A stretch of 64,000 nt of DNA. Source: Daedaleopsis sinensis. Its lineage: Eukaryota; Basidiomycota; Agaricomycetes; Polyporales; Polyporaceae. Of this stretch, positions 9,687-21,548 are shown in pieces (within the stretch, counting starts at the first letter, position 1; the number at the start of each line of letters is the position of its first letter). The stretch spans positions 3,968,001-4,032,000 of the forward strand of contig CM066302.1 in the NCBI GenBank assembly GCA_033807695.1. Reading direction: 5' to 3'. The notes beneath the pieces were generated by a model that saw only the letters and a program-made list of their open reading frames with translations, ran no database searches and had not been told where the DNA came from. Made by a program: the position numbers and the translations under genes.

Positions 9687-12293
9687 ATGCTGTCTCGCTA
9701 CGTCGCCCGCGCGCTGCACGGCAGACAGTACTATGCTACGGCCGCGCCCAGTCTGTACAGAGGGTTCGCAAGCAGCTCTATCAGGTTGCGTAAGTGTCAC
9801 TCGTATTTCAGCCACGTAGCAAGCTTGCTAACTTCGGTCGCTTTCTGGTACGATGTCTTGGTCACCCTCTCCGACCCAACGCCGTTTGCGCGGTCTCGTC
9901 GAAATTGCGGGGGGCCTGATGGGGGAACGCAGAGAACAAGATTGTCGTCCAGAACCCCGTCGTCGAGCTTGATGGAGATGAAATGACGAGGATCATTTGG
10001 AAAAAGATCAGAGAGGAGGTGAGTAGCTCTGCAGTGGTGGATGACTCTTTCGACGAAACTCGCCCCCTCGATCACAAAGAGATGCACGTCCTGCACGCCC
10101 TGCAGAGAACCTTACACTCTACCTTTCACCTCCACGGGCCAGTGACATTCTGACGGAGTGTGGTATGGATATCCTCACTCCCAGCGTCAAGCGCAGGGTT
10201 CATCGAGGATGAACTCAGGTCGCATACGACGCAGGTCGAAGCAGGAATCTAAGCATAGCGTTGTTGAAGTTGCTGAGAACTTTTACCGGATTGCCCGCCC
10301 CGTCTGCCGCGGGATGTCCTGTAACGCCAACACTGTTTGCGCGGGCAAGACCAAGAGGGGGCAGGGAAGCCCGACTCCCTCTGTGACCTTCTGGCCCCCA
10401 CTATGGCCTGCACTATTCACCCGGCTTTCTACATTGTTGACCCTGAAGGCCCGGAGGCACGCTTTGAGCATCGTATCGACACGCTATGAGGTCGAGGATG
10501 CTCGACGAGTTGTTTGGGTTCATCGCTTAGCAGACCACCGCGAAAGTATGCGCAGTGCGACCATAGGACCATCCGAGTCCCTACACGATGAATTCATACG
10601 TGGACAAAGATGAAGGTTTCGCTGGCGATTCCTGCAGGGATTTGGGGGCGATTCTGGCACCCAAATTATGCATGAAACCGTCTTCAAGTGGGTCGGTACT
10701 CGTCCAGAAGGCACCGACGCTTCGCGAGGATTCCGCCTCGAATTGCCCAAATCGTGATCTGGCTTCTCTCTCGAAGCAAAATCGTCATTCGAATTTTCAT
10801 TGTTGACCACCGTATGCCCCACTGCAAGATTGGAACTCACCTTTTGTCGTTGTGTAGCTGATCCTGCCATATCTTCAACTCGATATCAAATACTACGACT
10901 TGGGTTTGGAGTATCGCGATGAGGTATGTTGCCCCCGCTCTCTTCATAAAACCACACTGAAGTATGACGACACTTCAGACAAGCGACAAGGTGACTGTCG
11001 CCGCGGCGGAGGCCATCCTAAAGCACAAGGTCGGCATCAAGTGTGCGACCATCACGCCCGACGAGGCACGCGTGAAGGAGTTCAAGCTCAAGGAGATGTG
11101 GAAGAGCCCGAACGGGACGATCCGTAACATCCTCGGTGGAACCGTGTTCCGCGAGCCCATCGTCCTCGACCGTATTCCACGACCCATACCCGGATGGAAG
11201 AACCCCATCGTTATCGGCCGTCATGCGTTCGGCGACCAGGTGCGTCATTAGAAACTGGGTGACCTTGGGCTTCCACTGACAAGCTACTGTGCAGTACCGC
11301 GCGTCAGATTTCTTGGCTCCGGGACCTGGCAAGCTCGAACTTGTGTACTCGCCTGCCGATGGTGGCGCGGCGACAACGATCAACGTGTATGACTTCAAGG
11401 GCGCTGGTGTCGCGCTTGCGATGTACAACACGGACGATGTGGGTGTCCCTGGATTGGTACTGCCTGCTCTTAATGCTGACTACGTGGCAGTCTATCCGTG
11501 GCTTTGCCCACTCATCATTCAAGATGGCGCTCCAGAAGCGTCTGCCCCTGGTAAGCATCATTGAGCGTCATCATGAACTCCGTGACTGACTGATACTCTT
11601 GCAGTTCATGTCAACGAAGAACACGATCCTCAAGAAGTACGATGGGCGCTTCAAGGACATCTTCCAGGAGATCTTTGACAAGGAGTACAAGGCCGCTTTC
11701 GACTCCGCAGGCATCTACTACGAGCACCGCCTGATCGACGACATGGTTGCGCAAGCCATCAAGTCCTCGGGCGGCTTCGTCTGGGCGTGCAAAAACTACG
11801 ACGGCGACGTGCAGTCCGACATCCTCGCGCAGGGCTTCGGCTCGCTCGGGATGATGACTTCAGAGCTGATCACGCCCGACGGGCAGGTGATCGAGAGCGA
11901 GGCGGCGCACGGAACTGTCACGCGCCACTACCGCGAGTGGCAGAAGGGCAACGAGACGTCGACGAACCCGGTCGCGAGTATCTTCGCATGGACGCGGGGG
12001 CTGCTGCACCGCGCGAAGCTCGACAAGAACGACGCGCTCAAGACGTTCTGCGAGGATCTCGAGGCAGCGTGTATCGAGGTCATCGACAAGGACGGGGTGA
12101 TGACCAAGGACCTCGCGCTCGCGATCCACGGGAAGGGCATGAAGCGCGAGCACTGGGTCGTGACGGACGTGTACATGGACAAGGTCAACGTGAGTGCTGG
12201 ATTCCGTTCCGTTCTAGCCGTCCTTGTCTGACGAGGCGAATTGGGCTGCAGGAAAAGCTGAAGGAGAAGCGGGCGACACGGGCGAAGCAGTGA
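9687..12293 (+). CDS. NADP-dependent isocitrate dehydrogenase, mitochondrial
   Basis: Oxidatively decarboxylates isocitrate to 2-oxoglutarate with NADP+. Eight exons give 448 residues: 9687-9789, 9933-10018, 10858-10923, 10979-11239, 11295-11438, 11491-11550, 11605-12189, 12252-12293. The N-terminus ([20 protein letters not shown]) is an Arg/Ala/Ser-rich mitochondrial presequence. The protein begins [17 protein letters not shown]. It contains [14 protein letters not shown], the substrate loop [40 protein letters not shown], the metal-binding NYDGDVQSD and [13 protein letters not shown]. All are characteristic of the dimeric eukaryotic IDP family. Exon frames close without error. The second intron (10019-10857, 839 bp) is far longer than the other introns in the gene (52-143 bp). 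Its product 2-oxoglutarate is the co-substrate of the oxygenases further right, though no physical link is implied. Confidence 0.95.
10019..10857 (+). other. Oversized intron 2 of the IDH gene
   Basis: An 839-bp intron with GTGAGT donor and TTGTGTAG acceptor, about fifteen times the usual length here. It contains an open stretch at about 10158-10613 and some codon-like sequence, but no recognisable protein domain. I could not identify terminal repeats or a target-site duplication. It may be an old insertion now spliced out with the intron. Confidence 0.5.
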
Positions 12294-12699
12294 ACAAGCT
12301 GCCTGTACACTACCTTGGGTACATCGGATTGATTTCCCTGCTCCGAGCCAAGAGCAGTGCTCTGTACGTGTAACTGCCCATCTGTATCAACATCGTTACA
12401 CCGTCTACTTGCGGACTGTGCTTCTCATACTCACTTTGGCACCTCATCCCCGACAATGCTTTACTTCCTTTTCTCTCGGATTGCATAAGTGCATGCGCGT
12501 ATGATTCACGTCGTTCTCAGCGATTTGTATCAGGAATGTCGACACTTGCGCTGATGACCGGAGATCTATTTCATTCATGGGGTCTATAGTACTCACCTAT
12601 CGAGCCAGGTCTAAATTCTATCTCGAGAGCTTTAGGTTTTTGCCGAAGTCCACGGTACTACAGCACTCAAGCCCGTGAATCTCGAAAGCACGATTCTCG
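12294..12699. other. 3' flank of IDH, no gene seen
   Basis: About 400 bp between the IDH stop codon and the duplicated protease promoter. It is AT-richer than the genes and probably includes the IDH 3' UTR. No open frame of interest. Confidence 0.5.
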
Positions 12700-13165
12700 A
12701 AATGGAAATATCTCGATGCTTCTCGCGAACATCTCAGCCGCAAATGCACACATGAGAGGACGCGACGTCTCACTCGTGGATGGAGTCGAAATATCAAGTA
12801 AGAACGGCATCTGCTCTCTAAGACGCTACTAATGGGCAACTCTTAGCGTGCCACATCCTGTTGCACCGCCGCATAGTATATAAGAGGCGTACACAACCTC
12901 GACGATGGCATCCTCAGGACTCCTCTCATTTACTTTCCAATCTCACAGTCAGACTCGACCATGCCAACTACCTGTCTCTCCTTGCTCCTCACTTTTGCCA
13001 TCGCGGCCGTCACCCTCACCACCGGCGCGAAACCGATCGTCGTCCGGGACTCGCCCGTGTCGCTCACGCTCTCCCGCCGCTTCAATAGTACGGGTGTACC
13101 GAACATCGTCGCTGCGGACAGGCCCGTGCGAAGGTGGCTGCAGTCGCACTCTTATGGTCATAGCA
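12700..13165 (+). pseudogene. Truncated, frameshifted 5' fragment of a second polyporopepsin gene with its promoter
   Basis: The segment from about 12715 repeats the promoter of the 0.1-1.8 kb protease, including CGAACATCTCAGCCGCAAAT and a TATATAAGAGG box at about 12877-12887. The ATG at 12961 opens a signal peptide and propeptide (AKPIVVRDSPVSLTLSRRFN, then STGVPNIVAAD) that closely match the intact gene. After AAD the frame is shifted: the ARAKV block of the intact protein appears in a different frame at about 13120-13140. Similarity then ends near 13160. No DTGS motif, flap or C-terminal lobe follows, so it cannot make an active protease. It lies in the opposite orientation to the intact gene, 11 kb away. 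Confidence 0.75.
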
Positions 13166-14001
13166 AGGATAATGCCCGGAGGGCGGCATGCTCACACGAT
13201 ATAGTAACGGCTCAATTAGAGCGAATACTTAGTACCGCAATGGTAAAGCCTCCATCGCAATGCATGCCAGTCCATCATCAGACTGTCGAGCGAAGATCAT
13301 TTCAGCGCTTGAGAGCGGCCTCTGAGCTGAGTCACCAGGATTCCGTGATGGGGTGCTGGCACTATCGGCGCCTAGAACTGCTTGAACGTTTGGATGAACC
13401 ACGATCATCCTGAGGTACTCTCCTCCATATCGACTCTACGAGGAGTCCGTTGCGATCTTGCAAAAATCAGAAACAGTCTACTGCCTCCCCATCTCAGAAT
13501 GAGGCCAAGACCACAGACGAGCAACCCGGAGGCTCAGGCGGAATGTACTATGTACCTCGTCGACCAGTGTCGTCACCGTCACGGCAGGACTCGGAGTCAG
13601 GCTGACAGTGTCAATCTGAACAATGGGGCCGGGGTAAGCTTCTAATCTTCAAGTCGTTCCTGCAAGCCACCTGACTACTGTGTATAGCGTAGCTTGGAAT
13701 GGAACCAATCCGGTGTAACGGCATTTCTCTCCAAGCGTTAAATCATCTGCGTTGTCTTCGCCTCCAGGCCTTCTCCTCTTGCTGAAACTAGTCGCTAGCA
13801 TGTCAGACTTCGAACTGTAGGTGACATCGACCGCTCGGTACAGCGGCTGGTCTACGTGGATGACATATACTGCGCCACTATTTGCTTCTGAAGCTGGCTC
13901 ATGTCTCTTTAGGCGCATGCGTACTAAGTAATGTATAACAGCGTTGACCTCTGCCAGCTAGAAATCACCTCCCGGTTCGCTACACAGCCCACCGAGTCAT
14001 C
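13166..14001. other. Unique sequence between the protease relic and the S10 gene
   Basis: About 830 bp with only short, featureless open frames. I looked for further pieces of the protease gene (DTG motifs, the FDGILGIGP block) and did not find them. The end of the stretch is the presumed promoter of the carboxypeptidase, without a clear TATA box. Confidence 0.45.
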
Positions 14002-16106
14002 ATGGCTATCAGTCTCTACTCACGCATTGCTGCGACTCTAGTGGCTTGTACTCTTGCTCTCCAGGGGCTGTCTGTCTCGGCTTCCGAGTCTGCTACCGAG
14101 TTCGACCAAATTCATTTTGAGGTCGACACCCCACACATCGAGTCCCAATCGCAGATCTTTCCGGATACCAAGTTGCGTTACGTGAGCAACTCGGGGGTAT
14201 GCGAGACCACACCAGGAGTCAACCAGATGTCTGGATACATTGATATCGGCACAAACAAATCCATGGTGAGCTCATTCCTCACATAGTCTCTCGGCGCGTT
14301 ACCAATGTATATTCCGCAGTGGTTCTGGTTCTTCGAGGCTAGAAATAACCCTGAGACCGCGCCCTTCACACTTTGGTAGGCTCATTATATTCCCAGAGTC
14401 GCAAGGCTTATAACCACTGTACTCTCGAACTCAGGTTGAACGGTGGCCCTGGTTGCTCTTCCATGCTCGGATTGTTTCAAGGTGGGTTTCAGATGATTAT
14501 AATCAAGGCAAAATCTCACACTACCCTTCAGAGAATGGCCCCTGCTTCGTAAACCCTGACAACAAGACCACTCGGCTGAATGAACACAGTTGGAACACCT
14601 TGTCAAACAGTGCGTTTGTCGATCCTCCGCGCACACGTTGGTGAAGGGCTCACACCCTAATCAGTGATTTTTATCGACGAGCCTGTTGGTTCTGGGTTCT
14701 CGTACGGCACCGTGGACGTAAATAGCACATGGGCGGCCGCTCCGCCGTTCTGGCAAGCCTTCCAGGTGCTGTTCGAGAGCAGCGAGTTCTCAAAATTTAA
14801 GAGCAGAGAGTACGCACTTTTTATCCGGTCGACATCTTCATCTCGCTAATCTTACGAGCTCATAGGTTTATCTTTGCCACCGAGAGCTACGGTGGTCACT
14901 ACGGACCGGCGTTCGTAAGATACTTCAATGAACAGAATAAAAAGATTCACGACGGCACGCTTGAAGGCGAGCTCATCAACGTCAGCGCGCTCATGATCAA
15001 CAAGTCGGTACATTTTGACTAATCTTCGATCGATGGGCCCCCGCTCACATATGACTACTTGCGCGTAGCGGATGGTTTGACCCGATCATTCATAATCAAG
15101 CGTTTGTTGACTTCGCAACTAACGCGCCCGGGTACGGCCAGCTCCAGAGCGACGATGTGCTCAAGGCGATTAACGACGCCTACTATCGCACGGGAGGATG
15201 CAAAGATCAGCTGACCGAATGTAGCAAGGCTGGGAGAGGCGCGGAGAGTAACAAAATATGCTACGATGCGGACGTCTTTTGTGTTCGTCCTCTTGAGTCT
15301 TCTGTGCACTGACCTCCCCATGCCGCCCATACTGATTCGCATTTGTACGATCTCGTCTCACTTGTTCCCAGCGCACTTACGTCGAAACCCCGGCATCGGG
15401 CGACTTGTACGAATACGACCTGCGTCAACTGGCGAACTCGACCGATCTCTACCCGCCCTCGTACTACGAGCAGTTCCTCGATGACCCCGAGATCATCAAG
15501 AAGATCGGTGCCGAGTCCCCATATGTCAGGTGTGCAAGTCCCGATGTGGAGAGGCTCTTCAACTCGACCGGGGACGACGGGCGCACAGTGCTTAGCGAGC
15601 TGTCGCAGCTCGCCGACTCAGGCATGAAGATCCTCATATGGGTGCGTGCCGTACTCGCCTGATTGGCTGGTCAAGGCTCACTCTGAACTGTCTGCTGTTC
15701 TGAAGGCGGGAGATGCGGACATCAAGTATGTAACTGTGCTATCATGACATTAGTGCCCCTCAGGCTGATTATAGCTCAAATTCCCCGCTCAGCTGTAACT
15801 GGCTTGGCGGCCAGCAGGTCGCCCTCGCGATGGACTGGTACGGACAGGAGACATTGCGCGATACGGAGTTCATGAACATGACGCTGAACGGCAAGGTGGT
15901 TGCGGAGTACAAGAACGCGTTCAACTTCTCGTTTGCGTTCGTCACCCTTTTCTCTTGACGATTGATGATAGTTATACTGACATGGTTCCTGCACTGACAG
16001 CCGCGTGTACAATTCTGGGCATGAGGTGCCCTCGTACCAGCCAGAAGCGGCGCTCGAGATATTTAGGCAGATCGTCAACATGGAGCCGCTGCACTCGGTG
16101 CCTTGA
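14002..16106 (+). CDS. Serine carboxypeptidase, family S10 (paralogue 1), secreted
   Basis: Eleven exons give 493 residues: 14002-14265, 14320-14375, 14435-14481, 14532-14609, 14665-14809, 14866-15003, 15069-15282, 15372-15641, 15706-15725, 15793-15936, 16001-16106. A signal peptide ([15 protein letters not shown]) is followed by the S10 blocks: [30 protein letters not shown] and [13 protein letters not shown]. The catalytic serine lies in [11 protein letters not shown], the catalytic aspartate in ILIWAGDADIN and the catalytic histidine in NSGHEVP. All three triad residues are present, so an active, secreted or vacuolar exopeptidase that trims C-terminal residues is expected. Ten of the eleven exon lengths agree with paralogue 2 at 29.4 kb, apart from signal peptide and exon 8 differences and one extra intron there. 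The intron after MIN uses a weaker GTCGGT donor. Confidence 0.92.
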
Positions 16107-16412
16107 GGCCGTATTGCTGGCACTTTTCCTGTCGCGATAGCGAGAGCTTCATCTCAAAGCGTTATTCTTGTCGCTTCAGCGTTCATGTATGACTTGTAGT
16201 ATTCTACGACCTCTGGCTCCGAGAATCTCATGCCTCAAATATAAAAGTTGGCGAGAACTCTGTATCTCATAGATGTTCAGCACATCCCACTGTTTCTCAC
16301 TATCGACCTAAATGTCTCTGATGCAATGGTTCGAGCCAGACCGCGTACCTGTATGTATAGAGTACATTCCGGTTGGGGCACTCGCGGTGCACTTGCACAT
16401 ACAGACTGTCCA
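16107..16412. other. Convergent 3' region between S10 and HET genes
   Basis: About 300 bp separating two convergent genes. It would hold both 3' UTRs. No gene or repeat seen. Confidence 0.5.
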
Positions 16413-19318
16413 TCATGTTATTCTGATACGCGCAGAATCGAACCGCCCCTGGACGACAGTTCCAACGTCGTCGTCCAGAGCACTGATCCCATGCGTAGAC
16501 ATAAACGACGTCATGTCGGATATGCCTGCATTGAAGAGATACTGACACTCGACAGGTCCGCGATTCCACGATATACCAGTATGAGGTGTCGTGAGCCACA
16601 CAGCGACGACGGGGAGCAACGAGGTAGTATGCTTGAGCAGCTCGAGGAAAGCAGGGACGGCGACGAGTGCATTGAATGGCACGCTCTCATCTCCGAGCAT
16701 GCTGTCGTGGCCCATCACGGCATACGTCGCACCGCTCGACGGGTTGACGATGGAGACGGGCCCGAGGACCTCCTTCCTCTCGTCCGTCCTCTTGAGCTGC
16801 ACCGGCTCGGGCAGCACGATCAGCGAGAACTTCTGCTCCGTCGTGAGACCTTCGGGCGTGCACTGCGCCATCCCGAACTGCTCCCCAGACACGACGACGC
16901 TCAACGCCGTCAGCGCGCGCGGCGCCCACCGGAACCCGGGCTGCGGGAGCCTCCCTGCATTTCCGGCGTGGACGATGATGCTGGCGGGCAGCGTGCCGAC
17001 CTCGAGCAAAAACGCGCGCATGCGCCCGTCAGCGTCCGGCTCCGCGAGCAGCTTTGCTACGTCGATCCCGAGCAGCCCTGCGATCGCGACCGTCTCGTCC
17101 TCGGGCTTGCTCGTCGCGCGGTGGTCGAGAAGTATGACGATGTCCCGGAAGGAGTACGTGCGGGTGGTGCGCTCGAACATGAGCATCAGCGTTTCGGTCA
17201 CGCACGGGAAGAGCGCGAAGTCGCGCGGGATCGACGTGCTCAGAGCACAGTCTATGGGCCCCGCCGCGGCGTCGCATGCGTCGGCGAGATGCTGGATCGG
17301 AAGCAACCGGTCGGAGAGCTCGAAGTAGATGTCGTGCGCGAGGAACGCTTCTTGGAGCGTCCAGACGCGCTGCATCCAGGACGACGTCGTGATGCGGAGG
17401 AAGACCTCGCGGAGAGGTGCAGTCGGAGAGGCGCGAATTCCCGCGTCGAAGACGATGACCTTCTCTGCACGCCGATATGTGTCCGCCATCAGGTGGATGG
17501 CCCGCTTGCGGAGGTCCTTCACGGCCGGGACACAGAGCGAGTCGACCCAGAACGCGCCATCGGGCACGAAGTCGCTCGTGTACTGCGCGATGCGGGCGAT
17601 CTGGCAGATGGGGAGCCCATCTTCTGCGACACTGCCTAATCCATCTGCCCAGACATGCGATATTGCGATGAATGGACCCTCGGCAGCACCACGGACGGCG
17701 AGAGCGCCGTCGCTGTAGATGACAACTGGGATTTCTCCCGCGGATAGTAGCTCGGATACACAAGCGAGCGACGGGGACAGAAAGATGCAGGATTGATCCA
17801 AGCAAGAGGGTGCGTGCTGGGTTCGGTAGTCATCGGGGTTGAGGTTATATGCAACACAGGCAGCGCGAGTGCACTTTGCATGCTCCCACACCCCCTCTGG
17901 GTTATTCCGGAAGAATGGGTTTGCGATGCTCACGAAGCCGATAGCTTGTGAGTCGAAGCTGAGTAGACTGGTCGTGTATGGGCACCAGCCGGCAGACACT
18001 AGCCGTCTTTCGTACGCCTCCCATGTCGCCTGGTGTAACATGCCATAGAGAAGGGGTGTCGGCGGGGCTTCCGATTCCGCTCTGAGAGCACTACGGATCG
18101 CAGTTCGTTGCTCGGCACGAGACCTTGCCATGTCCAGTGCGAGGCTCGCGCGGAGCCGCTTCACAATTGATGGGAGCCACGAAAAGAAGGTGTTCAAGCT
18201 ACAAGCTATGTCGTTCATTTCGTGGGGGCTGAGCTCAGGATCCATGTTCCGGAAGAAGTCTCTTCCTTGACGATAGTCGAAGACGGCCTCGTTGAGCGCT
18301 GCAAGAGCCCAATCAACCATGTCGGAGGAGTGGTCTAGCTGCTGAAGGGTCAAGGGATTCTGTGCACCGGCTGGTGGTGAAAAGAAGAGCCAGGAGGAGA
18401 TGAGGAGAGATATCTTCGTGCTAGTCAAGACGAAGCTGTCGTCTGGTCGGCGAGATAACAGGGCTTCCTCGGGGATCCGCATCCCGGTGACGATCTCCAA
18501 AATTCCAAAAGTAAGGGCACTCTGCCAGAGTGCAAAGAATTCGTCTTGGGAGCTGGCGGTAGTGAGACGGAGCCATACGTATGCACTAAGTGAGGTAGCG
18601 CGACAGTAGCCATCGTGACTGGCGCCGAGCCAAACTACGTCCGGAAAGTAGAGGAGATCGCCGCGCAGCAGGCCGAACTCATCGGGATCGTCGGGAAGTG
18701 TCGTAGAGGGAGCGTTGTCTGCACAATAAATGAGCCTCCGGTAGATGCAGTCGCATCAAAGAGGTCAGCGTTCTCACCGTCAAACGAGGCAGGTGTTGGG
18801 GGCACGCCCTCTGTACGAGCTCGGGCAGACCAAGGCATAGGAGACCACTTCGTCGCCTCTCGTAGAAAGCTCTCCTCCGGCCATGCTTCCGTCAAATGTT
18901 TGCAGAAGCTCAAGGTGAAGCCGTCATGGTCATGGTGGTCGTCCTGCTCAGTATCCGTGGGCGTGGGCAACAATCTGCGTAGGAGAGCAAACGATTCCGG
19001 GTTCGCCTTGAAGACACTGTCTCCACCCTGCTTGCAGATAGCGAGCAGAAAGTCGACGACAAGCAAGCCTTGCGAGTCCGGAAGATCGAGTCTCGGCGAT
19101 AGATGAGTGAGGAAGTCGCGAACAAACAGGACATTGAACAAGTCAGTGAAGGGGCCCCCATCGGCGGGCTGCTCTGAGTGGGAGTTCCCAGCAAGCTCAA
19201 GGGCGGCATAATGTAGCAAAATCGACAGGTCATCCCAGGACAGCGGGGCGGGCATAGGGATTCGAAGTGAGGAGAACGGGTTGAAAGACTTGAAAAGTTG
19301 ATTTAGCCCCTGCTTCAT
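16413..19318 (-). CDS. HET-domain protein with a long N-terminal region
   Basis: Two exons (19318-18778 and 18718-16413; 59-bp GT-AG intron) give 948 residues. The HET domain begins near residue 530. Its three usual blocks are visible: FIAISHVWADGLG, then FWVDSLCVP followed by MADTYRRAEKVIVFDAG, and MQRVWTLQEAFLA. The roughly 530-residue N-terminal region carries no named domain, but has motifs seen in other basidiomycete HET proteins, such as a short Cys-containing stretch before the domain (HAPSCLDQSCIFL). In ascomycetes HET proteins trigger incompatibility cell death. In Agaricomycetes they are numerous and mostly untested, so a role in self/non-self recognition is inference. An antisense 463-codon open frame on the plus strand is a shadow of this gene. 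Confidence 0.88.
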
Positions 19319-19546
19319 GAAGGCTTTAAACTGCTGTGATTATAGTATCGGGTTAAGGCCTAGCGTTAGGAAATATGAAGAAGAATCCTCACTCCGAGCC
19401 CTCCATTGTCGGTAGTCATCCTACCGATAGAGCTTGGACGTCGAACGGGAAGAGATCTGAGAGATCATAAAGTTCTATCGCGTCACGGTAATCACTGCAA
19501 TGGGTCGGGAAAACCCGGTACATATGCGCCTTCGCTTAGTCATTTA
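19319..19546. promoter_or_regulatory. Upstream region of the HET gene
   Basis: About 230 bp between the HET start codon and the left end of a small transposon. No clear TATA box. The transposon insertion lies close enough to affect HET promoter function. Confidence 0.35.
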
Positions 19547-20034
19547 CAGCTGGTGTCAAAATTAATGCCCGACAGACGCTGATGACGCAAAACACGCCAG
19601 CGCAACATTTGTGCACGAACGGATGTGTACTCTGTAAAAAATAGCTACATTCCCCTTGGTATCTCAGTAAGCTTTATTTCTGCTCTTGAAAGCTTCATGA
19701 AACATTTAGGAGGCGAAGGCATGCGTGCTCGTCCACACAGAGTATGTTTTGGAGAGCAGGTTTGGGCGCCTGAGAGCACCCATCTGAGCGTCTACAGCAG
19801 TCTTACTAGACGCCTGAGACGTGTCGCTATCCTTCGTCATTGTACAAAGTCTCTCAGAGGCATAGGCCTCTCAAACTCACAGATTGATCTCACATGTCAC
19901 TAGTAGAGTGTAGATATTGTCTATAATTTGTCACAGACCGGGATACGAATTGTTGTGCTGTCACTTGTAGATTTTTGTCGACTCGCGCGTTTGCGTGCTC
20001 GGCGTTTGTCGGGCATTAATTTTGACACCAGCTG
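19547..20034. mobile_element. Non-autonomous DNA transposon (MITE), Tc1/mariner-like
   Basis: A 488-bp element with inverted terminal repeats. The left end begins CAGCTGGTGTCAAAATTAAT and the right end is its exact reverse complement (last bases CCAGCTG). Counting the flanking TTA/TAA, about 31 bp match perfectly. The similarity continues imperfectly for about 15 bp more (ACGCAAA context). TA dinucleotides at 19545-19546 and 20035-20036 fit a TA target-site duplication, the signature of the Tc1/mariner superfamily. No transposase is encoded. Superfamily placement is inferred from the TA duplication only. Confidence 0.75.
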
Positions 20035-21548
20035 TAAGGTGTGCCAGTTCACCAGTGGTCTGACTCGCGGCCCGCCGGGGTCATCTGGCTCACTGTCCGG
20101 CAGCAGACGAGTCTGCTACATGATAAGTACTGTAGGACATCTTACATGTGGGCAGAATGGAATGGAGATGTCGACACTGGACAGGGTAGTGGCAGCAGAT
20201 CGCGAGATAATGACAACCATTGACTCGACATATGGCACGTGGTTCACATGTCTAGCGGACGATTTGAAGATTTCCGTGCTGATATTCTGCCTCGAGTCCT
20301 CCACTGGCCGAAATACACGACTCAAAGGCAGCTCGTGTCGCCTGCCGTCCAAGTTACAGGAGACAATCTCAGACTCCGCCGTGAGACCAGCATCCACGAC
20401 GATGTTGAAAGCGGCAGTAGTTTGAGCTTTAAAGACAGCTTGGGGTTCATTAATACAGCGAGCCTCATGTACCGGCAGAACCGTGTGCGCGTTTACGTTG
20501 AGAGCGTTGTCAGCTCGGCTTGGTTAGCGTCTGACGACACTGGCATGCTTCGGCTCTTCGGAGATACACAGTGTATGCTCGTGATATCCGCTAACCTGAT
20601 GCATAGATGTGTACGCACACCGACCCCGCAATCAAATCCTAAGATATTGAGCGGTATGGGTTACAAACAGCTAGTAGTTACTGCATCGTTCGGACAGGCA
20701 GTCAGCCTCGTAGATAGTCATATTGATGTTGTCTGGGAGATACGCACAGTACGATCGAAGAAGGAACGGCTGGGCCGATTCCTTTTTCTGAGATTCAGGT
20801 ACCTCGCCTTCGACCGATTCTCGGCTCAGATTTATTCTGAGCGTGACCTTCTTATGTTTAGGATCATCGTCCGCTGACCAACAACTGTCTAGTAAGCAAT
20901 CAAGTTCCAGAAGAGAACATTTTGAAACATTCCCACCAGGAGGAGTCTCGAGCATTACCGACAACGTGCTATCATTGGCAAGAGTCCATCCAGCTGTAGC
21001 CCCATGAGGCTCGTCGACGAGTGTCTATGGATGGTACCAAGGGGTGAGCATATGATACAATTCAAGGTTTCCGGACTGAGCGTGAAGGTCACGTACCAGC
21101 GTCATCGGCCCTATTTTTCCATGACACAAAGTATGTGGCTTGACTATTCGTGCTGCCTCTATTGTTGAGTACGGCTGATATATTTGACCAGTAGACAACG
21201 GGTGTCTGTATTCGCAGCGCTCGCTGTCGCTGATAGTATCTCCTAATCAGCATACGCGGGTTTAAAAGAAGAATGTTGTATGTGACTCACGGCACTTCTC
21301 CGCAAGCGCTTTTTGTAAGAGCAATAGCGACCGCAAAGAAGAGACTGAAGAACTGAACATAGCGCATCGTAGACAATAGTTTGCGTGAGAGATAGGGTGT
21401 CTGGGTAGAGCTCGATGGTCATATAGTACCATGCCCCCTCGCAGTTGATGCGTTCGTTACAGCGTCTAACGCGACAGGTTGGTGATATCAAGTTGTTCGT
21501 GGCGATGCGCGTGAGGACAGGGGACAGCGGCTGGACTCGCTGATTAGG
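20035..21548. other. Gene-poor stretch between two transposons
   Basis: About 1.5 kb with several modest open frames on both strands (for example 20239-20877 plus) and no recognisable domain, signal peptide or splice pattern. The base composition is more AT-rich than the neighbouring genes. It may be decayed repeat sequence. I see no gene that I can support. Confidence 0.45.

Noticed and set aside
10158..10613. Open frame within IDH intron 2
   Set aside because: It begins with GTG, has no domain, and lies inside an intron that must be removed for the highly conserved IDH protein to be made.
16248..17639. 463-codon open frame on the plus strand
   Set aside because: It is antisense to the HET gene, has no recognisable domain and is rich in Arg/Glu/Asp/His as expected from a complementary-strand shadow of GC-rich coding sequence.
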